NCBI RefSeq assembly: GCF_900176635.1
Contig: NZ_FXLN01000003.1
Location: forward strand, 620,001-684,000
Reading direction: 5' to 3'
Length of the DNA: 64,000 nucleotides
Source of the DNA: Clostridium merdae
Lineage (GTDB): Bacteria; Bacillota; Clostridia; Oscillospirales; Acutalibacteraceae
Part shown: positions 1 through 8,005 of the stretch, one piece after another
Position numbering within the stretch: the stretch's first letter is position 1
How the letters are laid out: the number at the start of each line of letters is the position of its first letter
Notes under the pieces: generated by a model
The model's input: only the letters and a program-made list of their open reading frames with translations
The model's database searches: none
What the model was told of the DNA's origin: nothing
Position numbers and translations under genes: made by a program

Positions 1-75
1 GGCAAAACGATACCTTACAAATTAGGAAAAGAAATGTTGCAATACATGTTTCTGCGGGAGGGTGCGAGCGTTTAA
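1..75. repeat. Partial copy of palindrome-rich repeat module 2
   Basis: The window opens inside a fragment related to the longer repeat at 796-1115. The shared pieces are the stretch around CATGTTTCTGCG with the GAGCG-rich end, and an inverted match of the first 18 bases to about 1036-1053. Related sequence also adjoins the ncRNA-like repeat at 59787-60008. No coding potential is seen. Confidence 0.55.
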
Positions 76-82
76 AAAAAGC

Positions 83-629
83 AAAAAAGAACGCCGTTCC
101 AATCAAGGAACGGCGTGAGCCGCACGGGCGATAGTGCGGCGTTGCTTGCTTACAGACATTAGCGCGGCGAAGCTGGAAAAAAATCTATTATCCCATATGC
201 TCCAAGAGGTGCTCCCATTTTTTGCTCTTCCACAGGGGAGTGGAAAACACTGCTGATTCAAAAGTTACTTCCTCCATAACCCACACAACTGTGCGGGAAT
301 CCACTTCTGTTTAAGTGAATTCCAATTCCAGCCTCGCGTTGCCTTTGTCTGCAAGGCAATAAAAAAGCGCTTGTCACGGAAACCCTCATTGAAAAGGGTA
401 CTCCACAACAAGCGATACATTGCATATCGGTTTCAGTCCTCACCTTGCCAAGCTTCGCAATCATAATTCCAAAGGCCCCATTTCTGTCCCCTCTATACAA
501 AAGGGAAATAATGGGTTATAATTGTGTGGCAAAGCGCAGTGAAAACTGTTGTTATGGAGGCTACAGCTCCGTAGCAGGGGGTGGGTGCTGGTACACTCAT
601 TCCTGCTTTGCTTTTTAAATTACCTTACG
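83..629 (-). ncRNA. Repeat module 1, copy A: putative ~550-nt structured non-coding RNA
   Basis: Copy A of a three-copy family; copies B and C are at 38581-39113 and 59226-59774. Read on the minus strand it has a promoter (TTGCAT at 659-664, TAATAT at 636-641, 17-bp spacer), a body without a convincing open reading frame, an internal hairpin followed by a U run (about 365-415), and a 3-prime intrinsic terminator. The terminator stem is 91-100 with 107-116, followed by a U run templated by 83-88. Copies A and C are nearly identical over long blocks, while B is more diverged but keeps the stems. Small reading frames inside (for example 258-500) are not conserved as proteins. I cannot assign it to a known class; ROOL or GOLLD-like large RNAs are candidates by size and layout only. 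Confidence 0.55.
91..116 (-). terminator. Intrinsic terminator of repeat copy A
   Basis: A perfect 10-bp GC-rich stem (ACGCCGTTCC with GGAACGGCGT, 6-nt loop) is followed on the minus strand by C then six U. A second hairpin (CCGCAC / GTGCGG) lies just upstream. The same arrangement is present in the other two copies. Confidence 0.8.
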
Positions 630-635
630 ACATAA

Positions 636-664
636 ATATTAACATTATTTACCATATAATGCAA
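636..664 (-). promoter_or_regulatory. Sigma-A-like promoter of repeat copy A
   Basis: TTGCAT at 659-664 and TAATAT at 636-641 on the minus strand are separated by 17 bp. The same hexamers and spacing recur in all three repeat copies, although the surrounding sequence has diverged. Confidence 0.6.
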
Positions 665-795
665 GATAAAAATATAAAAATGGGAAAATATATCACATTA
701 TTCATTGTTTCGTTGTATTTCGTCGGATTTTTAATCCGGCTTTTTTTATTTTATTTTTCGATACGGCATATTATGCTAGCTTTTGTTTATTATGT

Positions 796-1115
796 AGTTT
801 TGCGCTCAGGCGCAAGGGCTTCTGCTGGCGCAGGGCTTGCCCTCATGCCGGGGCGGGCACCTACTTTCACGAAAGGGCGAAAGTAGGCAAAGGCCTTCCA
901 AAGGGAGAGTATCGATTCTCTCCCTTTGGATTCCCTCTCAACGACCAAAGGCTCTGCCTTTGGAATCCGACTGAGCTCCCGCTCTGCATCTTGTTTCCGC
1001 ACAGGGACAAGCCTGCGCGTTGCAGATTGCATGTAAGGTATCGTTTTGCCGCTCGTAAATAAAACAAGTAACCTAGCTACCGAACATGTTTCTGCGAGCG
1101 AACGAGAGCGCTCTA
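796..1115. repeat. Palindrome-rich repeat module 2, copy A
   Basis: About 320 bp closely matching 39179-39504 in the same orientation and 59787-60008 inverted. It contains several stem-loops: a CCTACTTTC/GAAAGTAGG pair near 870-896, a 28-bp near-palindrome at 900-927 centred on ATCGAT, and CCAAAGGC-TCT-GCCTTTGG near 943-962. Reading frames over it are low-complexity artefacts. It resembles non-autonomous intergenic repeats; no transposase is near. Confidence 0.65.
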
Positions 1116-1153
1116 AAAGTGACCCAGCGGCTGAGAACACAATCTTTTCATTT

Positions 1154-1184
1154 AAAAGAGGCTTGCAAAATGCAGGCCTCTTTT
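1154..1184 (-). terminator. Terminator downstream of hsp20
   Basis: AAAAGAGGC and its complement GCCTCTTTT flank a 12-nt loop. On the minus strand the stem ends in a U run about 20 bp past the hsp20 stop codon. It may act in both directions. Confidence 0.7.
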
Positions 1185-1203
1185 GCGTTATAATAGAGAA
1201 AGA

Positions 1204-1644
1204 TTATAAAATTGAAATTTCAGTAGACTCTGGTAAAGCCTGCATGCTTTTCTTTGGAAAAGTAAGCTTTAAAATACCATTCTCGTATTTTACCTCAATC
1301 TCTTCGGGGCGAACATCTCCTACATAAAAGCTGCGGGAGCATGCGCCGCCATAGCGCTCTTGGCGCAGGTAATGCCCGTCAATATCCTTTTCTTCCTTGC
1401 TCATCTCGCGGGATGCGCGAATGATTAGGTAACCGTTACTCAAATCCACATGGATTTCATTCTTTTGAAAGCCGGGTAAATCCATACAGATTTCATATGC
1501 GTTAGGCAGCTCTTTTACATCCGCTTTCATTAGGTTTTGCCCCAATGCCCCCAGTAGAGGGAGCTGACCGCCGAAAAGACTGGTCTCAAATGGGTCATCA
1601 AACAATCGACTGAAAAAGTTTTCACCAAATAAACTGGGCAGCAT
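1204..1644 (-). CDS. Small heat-shock protein, Hsp20/alpha-crystallin family
   Basis: A 146-aa ATP-independent holdase that binds unfolding proteins in the cytoplasm. The central alpha-crystallin domain (about residues 40-135) shows the typical features: a DLPGF motif near 54-58 followed by KNEIHVDL, and a late strand with NGILKLTFPK near 125-134. The N-terminal arm (LPSLFGENFFSRLFDDPFE) is the short Phe-rich arm seen in clostridial Hsp18. The ATG is preceded by GGAGG at 8 bp. The gene stands alone between the repeat and the YjiH-like gene. No CIRCE-type inverted repeat is seen upstream, so HrcA control is not supported. The family call is secure; the client range cannot be read from sequence. 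Confidence 0.93.
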   Translation of the reverse strand: MLPSLFGENFFSRLFDDPFETSLFGGQLPLLGALGQNLMKADVKELPNAYEICMDLPGFQKNEIHVDLSNGYLIIRASREMSKEEKDIDGHYLRQERYGGACSRSFYVGDVRPEEIEVKYENGILKLTFPKKSMQALPESTEISIL

Positions 1645-1762
1645 GCTTCATTCCTCCATTCCAATCACACAATTTCTATTGCCCGTTTTGCAGCACTTTA
1701 CAAGGGGGTTAACCTTTGTGCCGTTAATACATAATACGCAGTGTGTGTGCAGAGGGAAAAGA

Positions 1763-1795
1763 ATAGCGCCACCCTTGTATCAATAGGTGACGCTA
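1763..1795 (-). terminator. Terminator downstream of the YjiH-like gene
   Basis: TAGCGTCACC and GGTGGCGCTA form a 10-bp stem on the minus strand, followed by TTCTTTTCC. It lies shortly after the stop codon at 1820. Confidence 0.6.
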
Positions 1796-1819
1796 CGTTT
1801 TAAAATATTATTTTGTAAT

Positions 1820-3139
1820 TTAGTACACGAACATTGCCACTATTCCAGCAAGAATAACAGACAAGATAACGCGTTCCGCCCAAATGATGACTAGATCCCG
1901 TATTTTAAGGGGGATTTTTGTGGAGAGGATGCAAGGCACCACTGCCGAAAAGAAGATGATTTGAGAAATGCAAGTGACCGCAACAACGTAGCGTGCTTGA
2001 ATGGATGCACCCACAAGGAATGCCGTAGGCAAGAACATTTCAGCAATACCGGTAGCAAGTGCCTGTGCAGTGACCAGTGCTTCCGGAACCTGCACGAGTA
2101 GCGTAAAGGGATAGAACAGATAACCCAGCACATTAAAAATAGGAGTAAATAGAGCCAACAACATACCGGCAAGGCCGATAGACATGATGGTCGGTAATAT
2201 AGTGCTAATCATTCTGCCGCCATCTTTTGCACTTGCTAAAACATTATGGGAAATGGAACCAGAGTTTTCAGACACGGTTAAGGCCTCTTGAACTGCCTTT
2301 TGAGCACGACCAGATTGAATAACTTCTTCTGGGTCGGGCGTTACGCCTTCCATGTATTCATTTGGGATTTTTGTAATGGGGAAAAGTCTGGCACCAATTG
2401 CAGTAACAATAAAGGTAATCACCAGCGTAGACCAAAAATAAAAATTCCACTGATCCATAAGCCCGAGGGTTCGAGCAACAACAATCATAAATGTAGCGGA
2501 TACGGTAGAAAACCCGGTTGCGATAATCGCCGCTTCTTTTTTCGTATATCTTCCACTTTGATATACTTTGTCGGTAATCAGCAGCGCCAAAGAATAGCTG
2601 CCCACAAAGGATGCTACCGCATCAACTGCGGAACGACCGGGGGTCTTCCAAATTTTACGCATGAGTGGCTGCATAAACACGCCAATAAACTCCATTAGAC
2701 CGTAGTCAGTTAAAAATGCAAGGAATAGAGAGCCAAGAGGAATTAAAAAAGCTAAAGAACAACAAAGGGTATCGAACAGGAATGGGAATAGGTCTTTATT
2801 TTCATAAAGAAAAGCCGGGCCTAATCGCCATATGTACATTACACCGCAAACAACACCTAAGATTTTGAAGATAGTAAAGAATAGGTCGATAGGGCTTTTA
2901 TTCCAGGTCTTTTTAGCAAATGGAAGAATTGCACCAGCAAGCATAATGAGGAGTACTACGTATTTTTGTGCGTCTCCCAAAAGGGCCCGAATAATGGTAG
3001 TTAAATGGTCAAGAGGAATCGAACTTTTTCCATTATAAGGGATTGTAACAAAAAACATGAAAATACCAATAAGACTACAAACAATAAACTTCGTAATGAT
3101 GACTGCCTTTGATTTTTTAGATAATGTTTCTGTTTGCAT
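1820..3139 (-). CDS. YjiH/nucleoside-recognition (GATE) family membrane protein
   Basis: A 439-aa polytopic inner-membrane protein. The first 25 residues are cytoplasmic and Lys-rich; about ten hydrophobic segments follow. The region around residues 135-225 carries the Gate-type fold, with GVFMQPLMRKIWKTPGRSAVD and ASFVGSYSLALLITDKVYQ, as in YjiH and spore-maturation SpmA/B relatives. A hydrophilic loop at about 265-305 splits the two membrane halves. The ATG has AAAGGAGG 9 bp upstream. It is monocistronic, with hairpins on both sides. YjiH proteins are presumed transporters, but no substrate is established and nothing here suggests one. Confidence 0.85.
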   Translation of the reverse strand: MQTETLSKKSKAVIITKFIVCSLIGIFMFFVTIPYNGKSSIPLDHLTTIIRALLGDAQKYVVLLIMLAGAILPFAKKTWNKSPIDLFFTIFKILGVVCGVMYIWRLGPAFLYENKDLFPFLFDTLCCSLAFLIPLGSLFLAFLTDYGLMEFIGVFMQPLMRKIWKTPGRSAVDAVASFVGSYSLALLITDKVYQSGRYTKKEAAIIATGFSTVSATFMIVVARTLGLMDQWNFYFWSTLVITFIVTAIGARLFPITKIPNEYMEGVTPDPEEVIQSGRAQKAVQEALTVSENSGSISHNVLASAKDGGRMISTILPTIMSIGLAGMLLALFTPIFNVLGYLFYPFTLLVQVPEALVTAQALATGIAEMFLPTAFLVGASIQARYVVAVTCISQIIFFSAVVPCILSTKIPLKIRDLVIIWAERVILSVILAGIVAMFVY

Positions 3140-3292
3140 AAAAGACTTCCTCCTTTAAATAGCCCCGTTGTTGCGAAAGGTTTACCGCTTTACCATAAAA
3201 ACGACAAATTTTCGTCTAATTCTTAAAATTAAGAATTATTTTAAAGCTGGAGTCGTTTATTTTTCGTTCATATACTTTTATATAGAAAAGAG

Positions 3293-3325
3293 ACCGCAGA
3301 GAAAGATGCTTTCCTGCGGTTTTTT
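3293..3325 (-). terminator. Hairpin between the flavin reductase and YjiH-like genes
   Basis: ACCGCAG and CTGCGGT pair around an inner GAAAG/CTTTC helix. There are U-rich flanks on both strands, and it lies about 40 bp past the stop codon of the flavin reductase on the minus strand. Confidence 0.65.
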
Positions 3326-3362
3326 CTATAAGAGTATAAAAAAGTATAAAGTGTGATTACGA

Positions 3363-3875
3363 TTATTCTATCGATTTATTTTTTAGAATCGTAACAATTT
3401 CACCCTGGAAAATGTTGTGGTAGTCTTTTTCTGGGTACCATCTTTCATCAATGGTGTCATCCAAAAAGCCTGCGGGGTCGAGCATTTGGCGGTGCAGCTT
3501 ACGGCAAATTAGCACCAGCTTTGCTTCTTTAAAATAGGGCGCCTTTTCATCAAAAGCAGGGGTAAGGCCGGTTTCTTTCTGTTTGTCGGTATCACGACCA
3601 GAATGAGCGCCGCAGAAGGAAAGCGCCTTTTTATAGGAGTCATCAAAGAAGTTCAGGGCATAATATTCCTGCTCATTTACAAATTCTAATGTATACCGCT
3701 GTGGGCGAATATAGGTGCTCGCAACGTTTTTACCCCAAAATACGCCAAGGCCACCCCAGCTTGCGGTCATCATATTGTATTTTTGTTCGGTTCCTGCTGA
3801 AATCAGCATCCAATCCTTACCGATTAACGAAAATGGATTAAGGGACAAGTCTTCCGGCTTTATTTTTTCCAACAT
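3363..3875 (-). CDS. Flavin reductase / flavoredoxin-like FMN-binding protein
   Basis: A 170-aa cytoplasmic protein of the flavin-reductase-like split-barrel family, which binds FMN and moves electrons from NAD(P)H or reduced carriers. The family signature is visible from residue 16 on: PFSLIGKDWMLISAG, then NMMTASWGGLGVFWGK, where the T-A-S-W segment contacts the flavin phosphate in relatives. Next comes YTLEFVNEQEYYALNFF. The length fits the family (160-190 aa). Start: ATG with GGAGG at 9 bp. It is monocistronic, and the physiological partner cannot be predicted. Confidence 0.85.
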   Translation of the reverse strand: MLEKIKPEDLSLNPFSLIGKDWMLISAGTEQKYNMMTASWGGLGVFWGKNVASTYIRPQRYTLEFVNEQEYYALNFFDDSYKKALSFCGAHSGRDTDKQKETGLTPAFDEKAPYFKEAKLVLICRKLHRQMLDPAGFLDDTIDERWYPEKDYHNIFQGEIVTILKNKSIE

Positions 3876-4034
3876 GATTCATAACCTCCATTTATCTTAC
3901 GTTTCAATTCATGATACCTAGCCAATGGGAAAAAAGCAAGCGGATTTTGCGGTGCAGGGCGGTTCAAAAGGGTATTATTCATTCTACCCCAAACACAGCA
4001 AAAAAAGCATCTCTTCTTTGTGACGAATGGATAA

Positions 4035-4052
4035 ATTGAATAATTATGCAAT
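4035..4052 (+). promoter_or_regulatory. Candidate ARG box (ArgR/AhrC operator)
   Basis: The 18-mer ATTGAATAATTATGCAAT fits the ArgR consensus WNTGAATWWWWATTCANW with one mismatch (G for T in the right half). It lies 6 bp upstream of the argG -35 hexamer. Arginine-dependent repression is inferred; no argR is in the window. Confidence 0.6.
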
Positions 4053-4058
4053 TTGGGG

Positions 4059-4086
4059 TTGATTTTTTCATCTTTAAGCGTATAAT
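4059..4086 (+). promoter_or_regulatory. Sigma-A promoter of argG
   Basis: TTGATT (4059-4064), a 16-bp spacer and a perfect TATAAT (4081-4086) lie 53 bp upstream of the argG start and directly after the ARG-box-like site. Confidence 0.75.
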
Positions 4087-4139
4087 TAAACACAAGACAT
4101 AGGCGTGGAAATAAGATTAATGAAAAAGGAGTGCTTTAA

Positions 4140-5357
4140 ATGGCAAAGCAAATTAAGAAAATTGTGCTGGCGTATTCCGGCGGCTTAGATACATCTGTCA
4201 TCATCCCTTGGCTCAAGGAAAGCTATGAGGACTGCGAAGTAATTGCAGTAGCGGCAGATGTTGGCCAAGGTGACGGCGAGCTGGCAGGACTGGAAGAAAA
4301 GGCAAGAAAAACCGGTGCCTCGAAGCTGTACATTGCTGACTTGAAAAAGACATTTGTAGAAGATTACATTTGGCCGACCCTGAAAGCCAATGCCGTTTAT
4401 GAAAGCAAGTATTTGCTCGGCACTTCTTTTGCAAGACCCATTATTGCAAAGAGACTCGTTGAAATTGCTCAGGCAGAAGGTGCTGACGCAATTTGCCACG
4501 GCTGCACCGGCAAGGGCAACGACCAGGTTCGGTTTGAGCTTACCATTAAAGCGCTGGCTCCTGAAATGCTTGTTATTGCTCCTTGGAGAGTATGGGATAT
4601 TAAATCCAGAGAAGAAGAAATTGAATATGCTGAGTCTCACAACATTCCGCTTAGCTTTACCAAAGAGACCAGCTATTCCAAAGATAAAAACCTGTGGCAT
4701 CTTTCCCACGAGGGTCTGGATTTGGAAGACCCCGCAGGTGAGCCGCACTATAATAAAGAAGGCTTTCTGGAGTTGGGCGTTTCGCCCGAGCAGGCTCCCG
4801 ATGAACCAACCTACGTTACCGTATCGTTTGAAAAGGGCATTCCCACGAAGCTCAACGGTGAGGCTCTTGATGGAATTCAAATGATTGAGAAGCTCAACGA
4901 GATCGGTGGCAAAAACGGAATCGGCATTGTCGATTTGGTCGAGAACCGGTTGGTTGGTATGAAATCCCGCGGTGTGTACGAGACCCCCGGCGGTGCCATT
5001 TTGTACCACGCACACAATAAGCTTGAAGAAATTACTCTCGACAAAGAGACCTACCACTACAAGCAAGGCATTGCCCTCAAATTTGCAGACATTGTCTACA
5101 ACGGCCAGTGGTTCACCCCTCTGCGCCAGGCGCTCTCCGCTTTTGTGGATAGCACCCAGCAGTTTGTAAGCGGCGATGTAAAGCTTAAGCTGTATAAAGG
5201 AAACATTATTGATGCCGGCGTAACCTCTCCCTACTCTCTGTATGATGAAGAAGTTGCCACATTCAGTGAGGATCAGGTTTACAACCAAGCGGATGCAACA
5301 GGCTTTATTAACCTGTTTGGCCTGCCGCTCAAGGTGCTGGCTCAGAAGAGAAAATAA
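4140..5357 (+). CDS. argG: Argininosuccinate synthase
   Basis: A 405-aa cytoplasmic enzyme that joins citrulline and aspartate with ATP to make argininosuccinate, the penultimate step of arginine synthesis. The N-terminal PP-loop ATPase motif AYSGGLDTS is at residues 11-19. The citrulline/aspartate-binding segment CHGCTGKGNDQVRFE is near 119-133, and TSYSKDKNLWHLSHEG lies in the middle. Length is normal for the family. The ATG is preceded by AAAAAGGAG. argH starts 101 bp after the stop with no terminator between, so the two are likely co-transcribed from the promoter at 4059-4086. A 397-aa open frame on the opposite strand is a shadow. Confidence 0.98.
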   Translation: MAKQIKKIVLAYSGGLDTSVIIPWLKESYEDCEVIAVAADVGQGDGELAGLEEKARKTGASKLYIADLKKTFVEDYIWPTLKANAVYESKYLLGTSFARPIIAKRLVEIAQAEGADAICHGCTGKGNDQVRFELTIKALAPEMLVIAPWRVWDIKSREEEIEYAESHNIPLSFTKETSYSKDKNLWHLSHEGLDLEDPAGEPHYNKEGFLELGVSPEQAPDEPTYVTVSFEKGIPTKLNGEALDGIQMIEKLNEIGGKNGIGIVDLVENRLVGMKSRGVYETPGGAILYHAHNKLEEITLDKETYHYKQGIALKFADIVYNGQWFTPLRQALSAFVDSTQQFVSGDVKLKLYKGNIIDAGVTSPYSLYDEEVATFSEDQVYNQADATGFINLFGLPLKVLAQKRK

Positions 5358-5458
5358 GAATCCTGCCGGGTTTGGCATGGGATTTGGCGGGAGGCGGACA
5401 ATGTTTTTTGTTCGCCCCCGTCTGCTTTTTTAGAACAAAATAATGGAGGCAAAACCAC

Positions 5459-6835
5459 ATGAAGCTTTGGACAGGACGCTTCCAAAAGGAAGTTGACCCG
5501 AAAACGAACGATTTTAACTCTTCCATCTCGTTTGACAGCCGGATGGCAAGAGAAGATATAGAGGGCAGTATTGCGCATGCTACCATGCTGGGCGCAAGCG
5601 GCGTGATTGAACAGCATGAGGTTGAGGTCATTTGCGATGGCCTGCAAGGAATTTGGCAGGATATTGAGAGCGGAAAGCTCCCCATTGACCCCAACGCAGA
5701 GGATATTCACACCTTTGTGGAAGCAGAGCTGACCGCCCGCGTAGGCGATGCAGGCAAACGCCTGCACACTGCCCGTAGCAGGAACGACCAAGTAGCACTC
5801 GATTTGCGCTTATACCTGAAAAAAGAATGCACTGTATTGCAATCACAGCTTCGGCAATTAATTACAGTGTTGTGCAATAAGGCACTGCTCCACAGCGAAG
5901 ATGTAATGCCGGGCTATACGCATTTGCAGCGTGCACAGCCAATCACCTTTGGTCACCACCTGATGGCATATGCCGAAATGTTCCTGCGGGACATTGACCG
6001 CATTGGCGACGCGTACAAGCGCATGGACGTTCTTCCCCTTGGTTCCGGTGCTTTGGCAGGCACCACGTATCCCCTGAACCGGGAGTATACTGCTCAATTG
6101 CTGGGGTTCTCCGGTGTAAGCCAAAATAGCCTAGACGGCGTCGCTGACCGCGATTTTTGCGTAGAGCTTGCCGCGGCTGTGTCTCTCGCGATGGTTCACC
6201 TTTCTCGCTTTTCCGAGGAAATTATTCTGTGGTGCTCATGGGAATTCAAATTTGTAGAGCTGGATGATGCGTTTTCCACTGGCTCAAGCATCATGCCGCA
6301 GAAGAAAAACCCGGACATTGCCGAGCTGGTACGTGGCAAATCGGGCCGTGTGTTTGGCGATTTGATGACTCTATTAACTATGCTCAAGGGCTTGCCGCTT
6401 GCTTATAACAAAGATATGCAGGAGGATAAGGAAGCCATTTTTGATGCAGTGGATACCTTAAAGCTTTGCCTCACGCCCTTTATCCCAATGATTGAAACCA
6501 TGAAGGTACTGCCGCAAAATATGCGCGCGGCGGCGGCAAAGGGCTTTATAAACGCGACGGATTGTGCAGACTATTTGGTAGGCAAGGGACTGCCGTTCCG
6601 CGATGCGTATAAAATTACGGGGGCTTTGGTTGCCCAGTGCATCGCCGAAGGGCAAACACTGGAGAGCTTGCCTCTAACGGAATACCAGAAAGCAAGCCCC
6701 TTGTTTGACGATGGTGTGTACCATGCTATTTCATTAGAAGCTTGTGTAGCAGATCGTAAGGTAACTGGCGCTCCCGCTCCTGAAAACGTGAGAGCGCAGG
6801 CAGAACGGGTATTAAAGCTTTTAGAGCAAGTTTAA
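5459..6835 (+). CDS. argH: Argininosuccinate lyase
   Basis: A 458-aa homotetrameric lyase of the fumarase/aspartase superfamily that cleaves argininosuccinate to arginine and fumarate. The superfamily signature GSSIMPQKKNPD is at residues 275-286; its Ser is the catalytic base in relatives. ARSRNDQVALD (105-115) and TAR/HLQRAQP regions line the active site. The ATG has a GGAGG-type site upstream. It sits between argG and argC, completing the last step of the pathway beside the ornithine genes. No internal damage is seen. Confidence 0.98.
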   Translation: MKLWTGRFQKEVDPKTNDFNSSISFDSRMAREDIEGSIAHATMLGASGVIEQHEVEVICDGLQGIWQDIESGKLPIDPNAEDIHTFVEAELTARVGDAGKRLHTARSRNDQVALDLRLYLKKECTVLQSQLRQLITVLCNKALLHSEDVMPGYTHLQRAQPITFGHHLMAYAEMFLRDIDRIGDAYKRMDVLPLGSGALAGTTYPLNREYTAQLLGFSGVSQNSLDGVADRDFCVELAAAVSLAMVHLSRFSEEIILWCSWEFKFVELDDAFSTGSSIMPQKKNPDIAELVRGKSGRVFGDLMTLLTMLKGLPLAYNKDMQEDKEAIFDAVDTLKLCLTPFIPMIETMKVLPQNMRAAAAKGFINATDCADYLVGKGLPFRDAYKITGALVAQCIAEGQTLESLPLTEYQKASPLFDDGVYHAISLEACVADRKVTGAPAPENVRAQAERVLKLLEQV

Positions 6836-6883
6836 GCTAATAATAAGCTTGTTTTCTTAAATCATATTTTTATATAAAAATTT

Positions 6884-6913
6884 TTCTATTAGCTATATAA
6901 GTAGCTAATAGAA
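6884..6913 (+). promoter_or_regulatory. 12-bp inverted repeat ahead of argC
   Basis: TTCTATTAGCTA and TAGCTAATAGAA are perfect arms around a 6-nt centre, 30 bp upstream of the argC start. It lacks a following U run on the plus strand, so it reads more like an operator or mRNA stem than a terminator. It does not match the ARG box. Confidence 0.5.
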
Positions 6914-6942
6914 TGAGAAGTATCCATGAGGAGGAATGAAAC

Positions 6943-7977
6943 ATGATAAAAGCGGGAGTCATTGGCGCTACTGGTTATGCGGGGGCAGAGCTTGTTCGTT
7001 TGCTGTTGGCGCACCCCGAGGCGGAGCTTACCGCAATCAGTTCCGTTAGTTTTACCGGGCAGGCACTCAGCGAGGTTTACCCGGCATACTTTGGCCAATG
7101 TGATATGACCTGCACGAATCAGGAAGAGGTCATAGAAAAATGTGACGTTATTTTTGCCGCGCTTCCTCATGGGCTATCCCAAGAGCTGGCACAGCAGTGC
7201 CACGAAAAAGGCCGTGCGTTTATTGATTTAGGCGCAGATTTTCGCTTAGAGGATGAAGCGGAATATACCGAGTGGTACGGCGGCGGTTTTCAAAATAAAG
7301 AGCTGCACGAACAGGCGGCATATGGCCTGCCGGAGCTATTCCGTAAAAACATCGTTGGCAAAAAGCTGATTGCAAACCCCGGCTGTTACACCACCGCAGT
7401 ACCGCTTGCACTGGCTCCTGCCATCCAAAATGGATTGGTAGAGCTTACTGGAATCATTGCAGACTGCAAATCCGGTGTGACGGGTTCGGGAAGAAAGCCC
7501 TCTCAAACAACACATTACCCTGAGCTAAATGAAAGCTTTTCCGCTTATAAGGTGGCAAACCACCGCCATACACCCGAAATAGAGCAGACTCTTACACATG
7601 TTGCAGGAGATAAGGTTCATGTAACCTTTGTTCCACATTTGCTTCCCATCAATCGTGGTATTTTGGCTACCTGTTACGCGACTCTTAAGCCCGGAGTAAC
7701 CGAGGAGCAGCTGCGTGAGGTGTACGAGAAGGCATATGCGAATGAACCATTTGTGCGCCTTTTGCCTAAGGGCATGTGTGCAGACATCAAGAACGTGCAT
7801 TACTCCAATTTTTGTGATGTTTCTTTGTTTACAGACCCACGCTGTGGGCAGCTCATCGCCATTTCAGCCATTGATAATATGGTCAAGGGTGCGGCAGGGC
7901 AGGCGGTGCAAAACATGAATTTAATTTTTGGAATACAGGAAACCGCCGGGCTCATGATGATGCCCCCGGCATTTTAA
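6943..7977 (+). CDS. argC: N-acetyl-gamma-glutamyl-phosphate reductase
   Basis: A 344-aa NADPH-dependent reductase that makes N-acetylglutamate semialdehyde, the third step from glutamate to ornithine. The Rossmann motif GATGYAGAELVRLL starts at residue 8. The catalytic Cys148 sits in ANPGCYTTAVPL, and the HRHTPEIEQ segment carries the conserved active-site His. Length is typical of the short ArgC class. Start: ATG with GAGGAGG upstream. It is the first gene of a tight argC-J-B-D-F run (gaps 28, 56 and 32 bp, then an overlap). Confidence 0.98.
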   Translation: MIKAGVIGATGYAGAELVRLLLAHPEAELTAISSVSFTGQALSEVYPAYFGQCDMTCTNQEEVIEKCDVIFAALPHGLSQELAQQCHEKGRAFIDLGADFRLEDEAEYTEWYGGGFQNKELHEQAAYGLPELFRKNIVGKKLIANPGCYTTAVPLALAPAIQNGLVELTGIIADCKSGVTGSGRKPSQTTHYPELNESFSAYKVANHRHTPEIEQTLTHVAGDKVHVTFVPHLLPINRGILATCYATLKPGVTEEQLREVYEKAYANEPFVRLLPKGMCADIKNVHYSNFCDVSLFTDPRCGQLIAISAIDNMVKGAAGQAVQNMNLIFGIQETAGLMMMPPAF

Positions 7978-8005
7978 TCGGCAGAGCAGGAAGGGGAAAT
8001 TCAAT

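Noticed and set aside
83..629. Group II intron or IS element as explanation of the repeat
   Set aside because: No domain V-like hairpin, reverse transcriptase, transposase or terminal inverted repeats were seen in any copy.
790..1140. 116-aa minus-strand frame over repeat module 2
   Set aside because: It lies wholly in a palindrome-rich repeat and is not kept in the other copies.
1645..1819. CIRCE operator ahead of hsp20
   Set aside because: The TTAGCACTC-N9-GAGTGCTAA pattern is absent.
4185..5378. 397-aa open frame antisense to argG
   Set aside because: It exactly mirrors a highly conserved gene, has no ribosome site, and its sequence has no recognisable domain; it is a codon-bias shadow.
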